Assembly: GCA_025454915.1 (NCBI GenBank)
Contig: JALONN010000002.1
Span: forward strand, 62,001-126,000
Reading direction: 5' to 3'
From: Raineya sp.
Lineage (GTDB): Bacteria; Bacteroidota; Bacteroidia; Cytophagales; Thermonemataceae
DNA: 64,000 nucleotides
Below are positions 46,717-55,062 of this stretch, piece after piece. The notes beneath the pieces were generated by a model. The model was not told where the DNA came from and searched no databases. It saw only the letters and a list, made by a program, of their open reading frames with translations. Positions within the stretch are counted from its first letter, which is position 1, and every line of letters begins with the position of its first letter. Position numbers and translations under genes: made by a program.

Positions 46717-47421
46717 TTAAAACAAGAATCGCCAAGTAAAATGAATTGGTGTTAATTGATTTGTGAGAGATTGTTTATCAAATATAGGAGATAATTGGTA
46801 AATAAAGCCTAAGGTTGAGGCATTTAAAAAATCTATTTTTTTAAAGAAATCTCCTTTGAAGCCAATCATTAATTCCCATTGATATATTAAAGGTTTTGTA
46901 TAATCTTTAAGGCTTTCCGAAAACTTTTCATTGCTCTGTCTGTATGAAAAACTAGTACTCCCAACCAATCCAATCCGTAATCCTGTTTGTAAAAAAGCAT
47001 TAGAAGTATTTTTATGGTTATTTTTATGCAAATAGATTCTGCTTTGAATAGGTAAATTGATTATAAAATCGCTAAGTTTGGTGTATTTAACATCATTGGG
47101 GGCGATCATTAAAGTTAGAGAATTTTGATTTTGAATGAATTGACCATCTAATGAATAGTTATTTCTCTCTATTTCAAAACCTGATATAATGGAAAATCTT
47201 TTATTTAAAGATTTCTCAATAAAAAAACCTGCTTGAAGATTGGTATGCCCATCTTGGTATATATCTTGAGGCACATTTCTCATTAAACTTACCCCACCTC
47301 CAAACGAAATGTAGTAGTTCCAATGTTTGTGATAACTACTAATTGTATCTGTTTGAGCGTTACTGATTGAGAAACTTATAAAAACAAGCAGAAAACCAAA
47401 TAGAAAAGGACTATTTTTCAT
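46717..47421 (-). CDS. Outer-membrane beta-barrel protein of unknown function
   Basis: This is a 234-residue protein with a signal peptide (ending SNAQ) and an amphipathic strand pattern typical of PorT/OmpW-like small barrels: YYISFGGGVSLMRNV, LQAGFFIEKSL, FSIISGFEIERNNY and a terminal FTWRFLF ending on Phe, as barrels usually do. No specific family can be named. The ATG at 47419-47421 is chosen over a GTG one codon upstream. A TATTTTTG element at 47454-47461 could be its -7 box. Confidence 0.7.
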   Translation of the reverse strand: MKNSPFLFGFLLVFISFSISNAQTDTISSYHKHWNYYISFGGGVSLMRNVPQDIYQDGHTNLQAGFFIEKSLNKRFSIISGFEIERNNYSLDGQFIQNQNSLTLMIAPNDVKYTKLSDFIINLPIQSRIYLHKNNHKNTSNAFLQTGLRIGLVGSTSFSYRQSNEKFSESLKDYTKPLIYQWELMIGFKGDFFKKIDFLNASTLGFIYQLSPIFDKQSLTNQLTPIHFTWRFLF

Positions 47422-47505
47422 CACGATTTATATTTTAAGGTTAAATAATGATGCAAAAATATAAGAAGCTCTTTTCTTTAAAATTGATGTATGTTAAGTT
47501 CGTAT

Positions 47506-48117
47506 TTATAAATCTTTTATGCTTATTTCTTTTCTTATTCTACTCAATGATTCTGGTTTAATGTTCAGGTATGAGGCTAAATGTTTTAATGGTATTGTGG
47601 TTACATATTCGGGGTTATTCTCTAACATTTTTTTATACCGTTCAATGGCAGTATCTGTAAGGAGGGAGAGTTCACGTTTTTCCCTCCATATAAAGTATTG
47701 TTCCATTGCAATTCTTCCAAATCTATTGCTTCCAGAATTTGAATCATACAAATGATTTAAAAAGTCATAACTAAAACAGCCCAATGTTGTATCTTCTAAA
47801 GCCTCAATAAAAAACACACTTGGTTTTTGTTCAATAAATGATGTATATGAGGCAGTAAATTCATATTCGAAACAAAATTCAAAATTTATTTCATCACCCT
47901 TATTAATAATGTAATGCCTTGTAATGCCATAAATTACTATCGTCAGATAACGTTCAATGTCTCCACCTCTTAATATTATATCACCTTTGCTATAATGCTT
48001 GATTACCATGCCTTTCATAAAGTTAGTAAGTTCTAAATCCGATATTGGAAGTAAATCCTTTAATCGAGATTTTAGAACTTCAACCCTACTTGATAATGAT
48101 TTATCGTCTAAAGGCAT
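47506..48117 (-). CDS. Crp/Fnr family transcriptional regulator
   Basis: This is a 203-residue regulator with a cyclic-nucleotide-binding-like domain at about 25-120 (IKHYSKGDIILRGGDIERYLTIVIYG) and a C-terminal helix-turn-helix with IPLKHLASYLNIKPESLSRIRKEI at about 177-199. The FLIWR-like stretch YFIWREKRELSLLTDTAIERYKKML is usual for Bacteroidota Crp-like proteins. No iron-sulfur Cys cluster of the Fnr type is visible, and the ligand is unknown. A tandem 9-bp repeat (48148-48165) lies 31 bases upstream of the start and may be an operator. It lies 57 bases downstream of aspS on the same strand. Confidence 0.88.
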   Translation of the reverse strand: MPLDDKSLSSRVEVLKSRLKDLLPISDLELTNFMKGMVIKHYSKGDIILRGGDIERYLTIVIYGITRHYIINKGDEINFEFCFEYEFTASYTSFIEQKPSVFFIEALEDTTLGCFSYDFLNHLYDSNSGSNRFGRIAMEQYFIWREKRELSLLTDTAIERYKKMLENNPEYVTTIPLKHLASYLNIKPESLSRIRKEISIKDL

Positions 48118-48147
48118 GTATTTTATTTCTTAAGTTGTAACTCTGAT

Positions 48148-48165
48148 TAACGATTCTAACGATTC
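48148..48165. repeat. Tandem 9-bp direct repeat upstream of the Crp-like gene
   Basis: TAACGATTC occurs twice head to tail. It lies between the aspS stop and the Crp-like gene start, 31 bases from the latter, in the position expected for a regulator binding site. It may be an autoregulatory operator; chance cannot be excluded. Confidence 0.45.
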
Positions 48166-48174
48166 ATTGAGTTT

Positions 48175-49977
48175 TTATTTCTTCATATTTACCAAAATAC
48201 TCAATTCTTTTAGTTGCTCTTCACTAATTTCAGAAGGAGAATCTATCATCACATCTCTACCTGAATTATTTTTAGGGAATGCAATGAAATCTCGGATACT
48301 ATCCGCACCACCAAACAAAGAGCACAATCTATCAAAACCAAATGCAATTCCACCATGAGGAGGAGCACCATATTTAAAAGCATTCATTAAAAATCCAAAC
48401 TGAGCCTCAGCCTGTTCAGCAGTAAAACCAAGAATCTCAAACATTTTAGCTTGCAAGGTCTTATCAAAAATACGTATTGAACCTCCACCTACTTCAACAC
48501 CATTGATAACCATATCGTAGGCATTTGCTCTGATTTTTCCTAAATCGCCTGTTTCCAGATAATGTAAATCTTCTGGTTTGGGTGATGTAAAGGGGTGGTG
48601 CATTGCAAACCATCTATTTTGCTCTTCATCAAACTCTAACAGAGGAAAATCAAGTACCCAAAGACAAGAGAATGTATTTTTATCTCTTAATCCTAAACGA
48701 GTACCCATTTCTAAACGCAATTCGTTTAATTGTTTACGGGTTTTGTGTTCATCACCACTCAAAACAAGCAATAAATCACCTGCCTCAGCATTCATGGCAG
48801 TAGCCCAAGCCTTTAAATCTTCTTGAGAGTAAAACTTATCTACAGAAGATTTAAACGTTCCATCAGTTTTGCACTGTACATATACCAAGCCTTTTGCTCC
48901 TATTTGAGGACGTTTTACAAAGTCTGTCAGTTCATCTAATTGTTTACGAGTATATTCTGATGCTCCTTTTGCACAAATTCCTACTACAAGTTCAGCACTA
49001 TCAAAAACCTGAAAACCTTTATTCTTCACAATGTCTGTAAGTTCTACAAACTTCATTTCAAAACGAGTATCAGGCTTATCAGAACCATAAAACTTCATGG
49101 CATCTGCATAAGTCATTCTAGGTAAACTAGTTATTTCTATTCCTTTTACAGTTTTAAATAAATGATGTACAAGTCCTTCAAAAGTATTTAAAATATCCTC
49201 TTGTTCAATAAAAGACATCTCACAGTCTATCTGAGTAAATTCGGGTTGTCTGTCTGCTCTTAAATCTTCATCACGGAAACATTTCACAATCTGATAGTAT
49301 CTATCAAACCCAGAAACCATTAATAACTGTTTGAATGTTTGAGGAGATTGAGGCAGTGCATAAAACTGCCCTTCATTCATACGACTAGGCACCACAAAAT
49401 CTCTTGCTCCTTCAGGTGTAGATTTGATGAGAACTGGAGTTTCTACTTCTATAAAGTTTTGGTCATCTAGGTACTGACGAGTAGCTTTTGCCATTTTATG
49501 ACGTAGCATCAAGTTTTCTCTTACAACGTTTCTACGCAAGTCCAGATAACGATATTTCATACGAAGCTCATCGCCACCATCTGTATTATCCTCAATTTTA
49601 AAAGGTGGAACTTCTGATTTGTTTAAAACAATTATATCATCTATAGAATTAGGTATAATTTCTATTTCTCCAGTATCCAAGTTGGGATTACTCTCTGTTC
49701 TTTTTTCAACAATTCCTTCAATCTGCAACACATATTCTCGTCCTAATTTATTAAGAAGTTCTTTCTTTTTACTTTTAAAGTCTTCTGTATAATTCTCTGT
49801 ATTTGTATCAAAACTATCTTTTATAGCTACACGAATTTGTGTAATCCCATATCTGTCTCGTAAATCAACAAATACAAAAGGTCCTATATCTCGAACTGTT
49901 TGTACCCAACCACATAGCTTTACTTTTTTGTCTATGTGTTCTATTCGGAGTTCTCCGCAAGTATGTGTTCTTAGCAT
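48175..49977 (-). CDS. aspS: Aspartyl-tRNA synthetase
   Basis: This is a 600-residue bacterial-type class IIb synthetase that charges tRNA-Asp. It starts with an OB-fold anticodon-binding domain ([11 protein letters not shown]...[14 protein letters not shown]), then motif 2 ([18 protein letters not shown]), the GAD insertion domain and motif 3 (GIAFGFDRL). The ATG at 49975-49977 is preferred because the family begins with MxRTHxCGELR; the longer reading frame extends into the leader. The 5' leader contains a hairpin at 50014-50032. Confidence 0.97.
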   Translation of the reverse strand: MLRTHTCGELRIEHIDKKVKLCGWVQTVRDIGPFVFVDLRDRYGITQIRVAIKDSFDTNTENYTEDFKSKKKELLNKLGREYVLQIEGIVEKRTESNPNLDTGEIEIIPNSIDDIIVLNKSEVPPFKIEDNTDGGDELRMKYRYLDLRRNVVRENLMLRHKMAKATRQYLDDQNFIEVETPVLIKSTPEGARDFVVPSRMNEGQFYALPQSPQTFKQLLMVSGFDRYYQIVKCFRDEDLRADRQPEFTQIDCEMSFIEQEDILNTFEGLVHHLFKTVKGIEITSLPRMTYADAMKFYGSDKPDTRFEMKFVELTDIVKNKGFQVFDSAELVVGICAKGASEYTRKQLDELTDFVKRPQIGAKGLVYVQCKTDGTFKSSVDKFYSQEDLKAWATAMNAEAGDLLLVLSGDEHKTRKQLNELRLEMGTRLGLRDKNTFSCLWVLDFPLLEFDEEQNRWFAMHHPFTSPKPEDLHYLETGDLGKIRANAYDMVINGVEVGGGSIRIFDKTLQAKMFEILGFTAEQAEAQFGFLMNAFKYGAPPHGGIAFGFDRLCSLFGGADSIRDFIAFPKNNSGRDVMIDSPSEISEEQLKELSILVNMKK

Positions 49978-50013
49978 AAATTTTCTATAATATCGTCTTT
50001 CAAATTCTATAAT

Positions 50014-50042
50014 TCCCTCAATAATTGAGGGATGCAAATTTA
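50014..50042 (-). promoter_or_regulatory. aspS leader hairpin and -7 element
   Basis: On the minus strand TAAATTTG (50035-50042) fits the -7 pattern exactly. It is directly followed by an 8-bp hairpin (TCCCTCAA / TTGAGGGA, three-base loop, 50014-50032), which would lie at or near the 5' end of the aspS message about 37 bases before the ATG. It may protect the RNA 5' end; no amino-acid-sensing leader or T-box was seen. Confidence 0.45.
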
Positions 50043-50129
50043 AGTATTTTTATATCTATTTATTTTTTTACACAAAAATTATACACCAATATTTTCATTT
50101 CAATTATCTAAACATCTGATAATTAGATA

Positions 50130-51347
50130 TTAAAATACAATATCTGGTATTTTTTTCTTAGAACCATCAAGTTTTATTTCTTTCCATTCTTTTCCTCTTG
50201 CCACTATAATTTTAAACTCTTTATCTTTAAGAAATTCAAACTGATAATGACCTGTTTCACAGATACTTTGAAGATGAATTCTTTCTTTTTCTGATACAAG
50301 ATGTACTCTTGCATAGTTTATTTTTTCTCCTTTCTGATTCAGAATTTCCCCAGAATAAGTAACAAGGTCTTCTGTTACAAATTTATCTATGTTAAACCAT
50401 CCTACAGATGTGAGTTTATACTCATAAAATGTTGGTTCTAAGACTTTTTTATTTTGTTTTTTCCACTCATGATTCAGTTGGTAATATTTATTCCAAGCTT
50501 CTTTTAGTTTCGCATTTTTCTGAGCAATAAAAGTCTGTCTATCAGATAAATGCTTTTGTATCCATTCTATATTTTTTAGTTTTCGTCTGATTTTTTCAAC
50601 AAAACTTACCTCCCAAGATTCACTATAAACACTTTTAGAATCTTTAAAAACATACTTGCTTCCTTCTTTTTTATAATTTTTTTCTATTCCTTTCAAAAAA
50701 GATATAGTCTCTTCATATTGTTTCTTTAGTTTTTGTTCATCGAGAGTCAACCCAAACTCTTCAAGCATTGCTTTTGGAGGTGTTGGGGCATCTATTTTTT
50801 CCTCTCTTTTCTTATCAAGTTTCCAGTTGATATCTCCTTGTTTTGTTGGGTCTCCAACAAAGAAATACATAGAAGTATCTTTCTGAGGTGTAGGAATTGC
50901 AATATAAATACCCTGATTATTAGGGTTTATTTTTATTTTTTTTCCGTTTTGAGTGGCATCTAGATAGTAAGAACCTACTGTTTGCAATATTTTTCCATCA
51001 GAAACTGTTGAAATTCTAGCCTTTACAAAATCCTGCATTTCTTGAGCTTCTCTCAATTCAATTTGTATAGAACCTTTGGCAAGGCTATCTCTTGTGTCTA
51101 TAAAAGACTGAGGATGAACGACTAAACAAGTTCCTTTTTTTGTAATCAGGAAATGTGTGGAATCATTTGAGATAGTAAAATATTGTTTTTCTAAACTATC
51201 TAGATGTGATTTTTTGATGGATTCAATTAATGTTGTATCTGTTTGACTCGAATTGTTTGTTTTTTGGGAAGATTCACAACTCAATAAAAACACGAATAAA
51301 ACCAAATAAACATAAATTATTCTATTTATTTTGAATGTATAAAGCAT
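50130..51347 (-). CDS. Lipoprotein of unknown function
   Basis: This is a 405-residue lipoprotein (lipobox FLLSC near residue 24). Residues about 70-175 look like a beta-rich domain (LVVHPQSFIDTRDSLAKGSIQIELREA), reminiscent of the N-terminal domain of Bacteroidota proteins that carry a large carboxypeptidase-like unit. The middle (about 205-300) is Lys/Glu-rich and helical. The last 75 residues (YSGEILNQKGEKINYARVHLVSEKERIHLQS) resemble a carboxypeptidase-type regulatory beta-sandwich. It has no enzyme motif and stands alone between aspS and the patatin gene. Confidence 0.6.
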   Translation of the reverse strand: MLYTFKINRIIYVYLVLFVFLLSCESSQKTNNSSQTDTTLIESIKKSHLDSLEKQYFTISNDSTHFLITKKGTCLVVHPQSFIDTRDSLAKGSIQIELREAQEMQDFVKARISTVSDGKILQTVGSYYLDATQNGKKIKINPNNQGIYIAIPTPQKDTSMYFFVGDPTKQGDINWKLDKKREEKIDAPTPPKAMLEEFGLTLDEQKLKKQYEETISFLKGIEKNYKKEGSKYVFKDSKSVYSESWEVSFVEKIRRKLKNIEWIQKHLSDRQTFIAQKNAKLKEAWNKYYQLNHEWKKQNKKVLEPTFYEYKLTSVGWFNIDKFVTEDLVTYSGEILNQKGEKINYARVHLVSEKERIHLQSICETGHYQFEFLKDKEFKIIVARGKEWKEIKLDGSKKKIPDIVF

Positions 51348-51512
51348 AAGTAGGGAGAAGAATTTAATTTATATTAAAACCTTATAGGTTTGTTTTTGTA
51401 AATATTTGTTAATCAATAAATAAAATTGTTTTGAAAACCTATAATGTTTCTGTTATTTAATTAGGTACAAATACTTACTTTTTCTATTTATACTCATTTA
51501 TGAAAGGTACAG

Positions 51513-51548
51513 AAAATAAAAAATATGCAAAACTATTTTTGCATATTC
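51513..51548 (-). terminator. Terminator of the soluble patatin gene
   Basis: On the minus strand AATATGCAAAA and TTTTGCATATT form an 11-bp stem with a four-base loop, followed by TTTTATTTTC. It lies 25 bases past the patatin stop. Confidence 0.82.
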
Positions 51549-51572
51549 TAACTTTTAGAGTTAAAAGAGGTT

Positions 51573-52586
51573 TTATAGAAATACTTCCCTTAAGTTACAA
51601 GTAGATTCTACACCTATCTTATCAAAATTTTGTTCAAGCCATTCTTCTGCTGCCTGTCTGCCATAACCTCTTAAACGTAGTAAAAATTTCCAGTCTGCAT
51701 TTAATTTACTTGAAACACTCATTTCGCTCATCAGTTCTTCTGGATTGATATGATGAATATTGAGTTTACGAGATTTTCCATCCAAATCTAAGCCTAATTG
51801 CAAAAGTCTTTGTACCATATTTACACGTCTCATTTCGTGCATCAGACTTGTATTAAAACTGAGTGTATTGATACGATCTCTGATTTCGTCAGCAGTACGA
51901 GGTAAATCTTTGATTTTGATAGGATTTATTTGAATCAGTAGAATGTCGGAAGTAGCTGTATCGTTAATTAATGGAAAAATAGGAGGATTTCCCATGTATC
52001 CACCATCCCAGTAATGTTCTCCATCTATTTCCACAGCTTTAAACAAGAATGGCAAACAAGCTGACGCCATAACAGCTTTCAGACTAATTTCTTCACCAGA
52101 AAACACTTTAGCTCTACCTGTACAAACATTGGTTGCACAAACAAAAAGTTTACACCCTTTATAAGATTTTAATTCATCAAAATCTACCAAACTCTCCAGC
52201 AAACTCTCTAAAGGGTTGTAATCTAGAGGATTAAATTGGTATGGGGAAAAAAGCATGGTATAGAAATCGAGCATCTGATAAATAGGGGAATAGTCTAATT
52301 TACCTCCATCTCCAAATGTTTTTTCTAAAAGGCTTGGTTGTATAAGAGAGAAACGCTGTTCATCAGCAATTTTTTTCCAGAATTTATATAATAAATCGAT
52401 GGCTCCTTTTTTACCATTTTGCATCAAACCATATGATACAATAGTAGCATTCATGGCTCCTGCACTTGTCCCACATAAACCGTCTATTTGTATACGGTCA
52501 TCTTCTAGCAGTCGTTCTAGAACCCCCCAAGTAAAGGCTCCATGTGAGCCTCCTCCCTGTAATGCCAAATCTAAAGTTTTCACCAT
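51573..52586 (-). CDS. Patatin-like phospholipase (RssA type)
   Basis: This is a 337-residue soluble lipid acyl hydrolase. The oxyanion loop GGGSHGAF (11-18), the nucleophile Ser41 in GTSAG and the catalytic Asp194 in WDGGYMGNPP are intact. It lacks a signal peptide and transmembrane helices, in contrast to the membrane patatin at 36007-38370. Relatives act on phospholipids. It follows scpB by 54 bases and has a candidate promoter of its own at 52606-52639, which overlaps the scpB terminator-like hairpin. Confidence 0.9.
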   Translation of the reverse strand: MVKTLDLALQGGGSHGAFTWGVLERLLEDDRIQIDGLCGTSAGAMNATIVSYGLMQNGKKGAIDLLYKFWKKIADEQRFSLIQPSLLEKTFGDGGKLDYSPIYQMLDFYTMLFSPYQFNPLDYNPLESLLESLVDFDELKSYKGCKLFVCATNVCTGRAKVFSGEEISLKAVMASACLPFLFKAVEIDGEHYWDGGYMGNPPIFPLINDTATSDILLIQINPIKIKDLPRTADEIRDRINTLSFNTSLMHEMRRVNMVQRLLQLGLDLDGKSRKLNIHHINPEELMSEMSVSSKLNADWKFLLRLRGYGRQAAEEWLEQNFDKIGVESTCNLREVFL

Positions 52587-52605
52587 GGCTGATTGCGTGT
52601 TATAT

Positions 52606-52642
52606 CAAAAATATAACTTTGTAGAAATTTATCTACAAAGTT
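52606..52642 (-). promoter_or_regulatory. Promoter of the patatin gene overlapping a scpB 3' hairpin
   Basis: On the minus strand TTTG (52636-52639) and TATTTTTG (52606-52613) are 22 bases apart, close to the Bacteroidota pattern. A perfect 11-bp inverted repeat (AACTTTGTAGA / TCTACAAAGTT, 52615-52642) occupies the spacer and overlaps the scpB stop codon, so the same bases may terminate scpB transcription and shape the patatin promoter. Confidence 0.5.
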
Positions 52643-53201
52643 ATTCTGTTACATCCCCAATCGCATTCTCATCAGGAGTAATGTCTTTGGGTTGTGGTAA
52701 ATCTTTTAAACTACTGATGCCAAAATAATCCATGAACTTATCGCTTGTCCCATATAAAAGTGGACGCCCAACGGCATCTGATTTTCCTTTGAGAACTAAA
52801 AGCTCCTTTTCTAAAAGTTTCTGGATGGCGTAATCGCTGTTTACTCCTCTTATCTGCTCTATTTCAGTTTTGGTTACAGGTTGCTTGTAAGCAACAATTG
52901 CTAGTGTTTCTAAGGCTGCATTTGATAAACGCTTCTTAGAACGTTGTTTGAGCAATATTCCTATACTAGCCTGATAGGCTGGTTTTGTCAGAAACTGATA
53001 TCCACCAGCCATTGCATAAATCTGAAAAGAGTATATATCCTCTTCGTATTTTCTTTGTAATTTTTCTATTGCCTCAACAATATTCTCTTCGGGTATCTCA
53101 GCTTCAAACATTTCTACCAAACAGCTTCGAATATCGATAAGTTTGATAGGTTCTGTTGCAACAAAAATAAGAGCTTCAATATGATTTTGAAGAAAATCCA
53201 T
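52641..53201 (-). CDS. scpB: Segregation and condensation protein B
   Basis: This is a 186-residue ScpB with its two winged-helix domains: IEALIFVATEPIKLIDIRSCL at the start and the family hallmark LSNAALETLAIVAYKQPVTKTEIEQIRGVNSDYAIQKLLEKELL, then GRPLLYGTSDKFMDYFGI. ScpB binds ScpA and SMC in the condensin complex for chromosome segregation. scpA is not in the window. The gene follows the DksA-like gene by two bases, so they form an operon. Confidence 0.95.
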   Translation of the reverse strand: MDFLQNHIEALIFVATEPIKLIDIRSCLVEMFEAEIPEENIVEAIEKLQRKYEEDIYSFQIYAMAGGYQFLTKPAYQASIGILLKQRSKKRLSNAALETLAIVAYKQPVTKTEIEQIRGVNSDYAIQKLLEKELLVLKGKSDAVGRPLLYGTSDKFMDYFGISSLKDLPQPKDITPDENAIGDVTE

Positions 53202-53203
53202 TT

Positions 53204-53602
53204 CTATTTTTTACTCATTTTAGCTTCAATAGAATGCTGAGTATGAGGTACTATCATTAAACGTTCTTTTGGAATTAGCTTACCTGTATCAATACAAAGT
53301 CCGTATGTTCCATTCTTGATACGAATAAGAGCCAACTCTAACTGCTGAATAAATTTTTGCTGTCTTGCTGCAAGTTGCGTAACATTTTCTTTTTCCAGAG
53401 TGTCCGAACCATCTTCCATTAGCTTGGAATTGCTGGCAGTAGAATCTGTACCAGGGTCATTCTTCTTTGTTAAAGTCTCTTTTAAATCTGATAGTTCTTG
53501 TTTCGCTTGCTCCAATTTTTTCTGGATTAGCTCTTCAAATTCTTTCAACTCTTCTTCCGAATAGCGTGTTTTTTCGGTTGTATCTGTTGTCTTTTTATTC
53601 AT
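53204..53602 (-). CDS. TraR/DksA family protein
   Basis: This is a 132-residue DksA-related protein. A long N-terminal coiled-coil region with acidic residues (EELKEFEELIQKKLEQAKQEL) precedes a C-terminal zinc-finger-like segment, ALIRIKNGTYGLCIDTGKLIPKERLMIVPHTQHSIEAK. Only one of the four zinc-binding cysteines is present, as in a subgroup of Bacteroidota DksA-like proteins, so zinc binding is doubtful. Such proteins may act on RNA polymerase through its secondary channel. The ATG at 53600-53602 follows TAAATTTG (53627-53634). It heads an operon with scpB. Confidence 0.85.
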   Translation of the reverse strand: MNKKTTDTTEKTRYSEEELKEFEELIQKKLEQAKQELSDLKETLTKKNDPGTDSTASNSKLMEDGSDTLEKENVTQLAARQQKFIQQLELALIRIKNGTYGLCIDTGKLIPKERLMIVPHTQHSIEAKMSKK

Positions 53603-53626
53603 ATTGAGCAAACTTTAAATTTTGTG

Positions 53627-53634
53627 CAAATTTA
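53627..53634 (-). promoter_or_regulatory. -7 element for the DksA-like/scpB operon
   Basis: TAAATTTG on the minus strand matches TAnnTTTG exactly, giving a leader of about 18 bases. No clear -33 element is present. The divergent DUF3467 gene probably uses TTATTTTG near 53687-53694 on the plus strand. Confidence 0.45.
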
Positions 53635-53706
53635 AGTATTCCTTAGCAGAAAAATAAGTATTGTTTTAAGATTTTTTTATTATTTTGCCAAAAACAACAC
53701 AATATT

Positions 53707-54015
53707 ATGGCTAAAAAGACACAAAATGAGCCTATAGACGTAGAATTGTCTGAAGATGTGGCTCAAGGTATTTATTCTAATCTAGTTATGATTTCACATT
53801 CGCCTAGCGAATTTGTCATGGATTTTATCAGTATGCTCCCTGGAATGCCCAAAGCAAAGGTTCGTTCACGCATCATTCTTACCCCTGAACATGCAAGAGG
53901 TTTACTTGCTGCCCTCAAAGAAAATCTTGATCTTTATGAAGATAGTTTTGGAAAAATTACTAGAGGTAATGAAAACCTGACACTACCTTTTGGGGGTAAA
54001 ATAGGAGAGGCTTAA
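53707..54015 (+). CDS. DUF3467 domain-containing protein
   Basis: This is a 102-residue protein with the DUF3467 pattern: VELSEDVAQGIYSNLVMISHSPSEFVMDFISMLPGMPKAKVRSRIILTPEHA, then LLAALKENLDLYEDSFG. The family is small, cytoplasmic, without assigned function and common next to rpoC in Bacteroidota; here it stands beside the DksA-like/scpB pair instead. It is 15 bases ahead of the kinase-like gene and most probably co-transcribed with it. Confidence 0.9.
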   Translation: MAKKTQNEPIDVELSEDVAQGIYSNLVMISHSPSEFVMDFISMLPGMPKAKVRSRIILTPEHARGLLAALKENLDLYEDSFGKITRGNENLTLPFGGKIGEA

Positions 54016-54030
54016 TTGCAAATTATTTCT

Positions 54031-55062
54031 ATGATTGAAATTTCTAAAAAGAAACCTTCTTATCTGATTTCCAAAGAACTAAAACATTATCTGCAAAAGT
54101 ATGGCAGAAATGTTCATTTGCCTGTTTGTTATGATGATTTGCTTCGCTATTCAGATGCATTTCCTGTAATTGACAAAAGAGGAAAAGATACACTTTGGAA
54201 TTCTGTTATTTATTCTCAGTCTGCTATGCAGGAGCTTGATAAGGCTCTTACTTTGGTATATGCTCTTCTCAAAACAGATGGAGATACCTCTGTGATGGAA
54301 CATTTACATGTAGATAGAATAGATTATTGTGTTTTTGGAAATTCAAATCCTTTTCGTATCAAGATCATCAATCATTTTAATGATAACTATGATTATTTTT
54401 ATGTAAAACGAGCTGACGCTTCTCGTATTTATGGTTTAGAATTAGAACACCTGCTTTCTCCTAATCGTATTAACTTTATTGTTCATAAAGAAACTCTTAT
54501 TGAAGAGCATATTGCAGGTATCCCTGGTGATGCTTTTATCCAAAATTATCTCAAACGTCCTGAACTTAATCAGGTACGTATAGCCAAAGAATTTGTAAAA
54601 TTTAATGAACGTTGTTTTATCAGACTTTTAGGTGATATGCGTTCTTATAATTATGTAATAGACATTACTCCCGATTTTGATAATGAGCAATACAGAGTAA
54701 GAGCTATAGATTTTGACCAGCAATCTTTTGAGGGGAAAAGAAAAATGTATTTACCTCAATATTTCAAAGAAAATAATCCTATTGTGGAGTTGTGTGTAAA
54801 ACATGTAAATTTAGAAACAGCTAAGCAATATCAGCAAGAAGAAAGAACTCTAATGGCTCGCAGGCTCAAATCTGCTCGTTATAGAGTAAAAGACCTGATT
54901 GATACCATGCGTAAAGATACCCTTTCTACCCCTGAAAAAGAAAATCAGCTAAAAGAAGAATTAGCTGATTTTCATAAAAACAACGATTTTCTGAAATGTA
55001 AAAATATGGGTGATATTGTCAGGATGCATCTAAAGGTTATTTTAACCAAAGCCAAACGCTAA
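54031..55062 (+). CDS. Uncharacterised protein with protein-kinase/aminoglycoside-kinase-like motifs
   Basis: This is a 343-residue cytoplasmic protein that I cannot assign to a named family. Its middle part shows a kinase-like order: YFYVKRAD with Lys126 as the possible ATP-binding Lys, acidic LELEH (136-140), a hinge-like LIEEHIAGI (156-164), GDMRSYN with Asp202 and Asn207 spaced exactly five apart as in the catalytic loop of kinase-fold enzymes, and AIDFDQ with Asp227 in the DFG-like place. An all-helical N-terminal 100 residues and a basic C-terminal helix (ARRLKSARYRVKDL) flank it. The start ATG at 54031 is preferred to a TTG at 54016. A kinase fold is inference; the coding call is firm. 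Confidence 0.75.
   Translation: MIEISKKKPSYLISKELKHYLQKYGRNVHLPVCYDDLLRYSDAFPVIDKRGKDTLWNSVIYSQSAMQELDKALTLVYALLKTDGDTSVMEHLHVDRIDYCVFGNSNPFRIKIINHFNDNYDYFYVKRADASRIYGLELEHLLSPNRINFIVHKETLIEEHIAGIPGDAFIQNYLKRPELNQVRIAKEFVKFNERCFIRLLGDMRSYNYVIDITPDFDNEQYRVRAIDFDQQSFEGKRKMYLPQYFKENNPIVELCVKHVNLETAKQYQQEERTLMARRLKSARYRVKDLIDTMRKDTLSTPEKENQLKEELADFHKNNDFLKCKNMGDIVRMHLKVILTKAKR

Noticed and set aside
46639..46757. Plus-strand frame of about 38 codons after the histidine kinase inverted repeat
   Set aside because: No ATG, overlaps the opposite gene's end and has no recognisable features.
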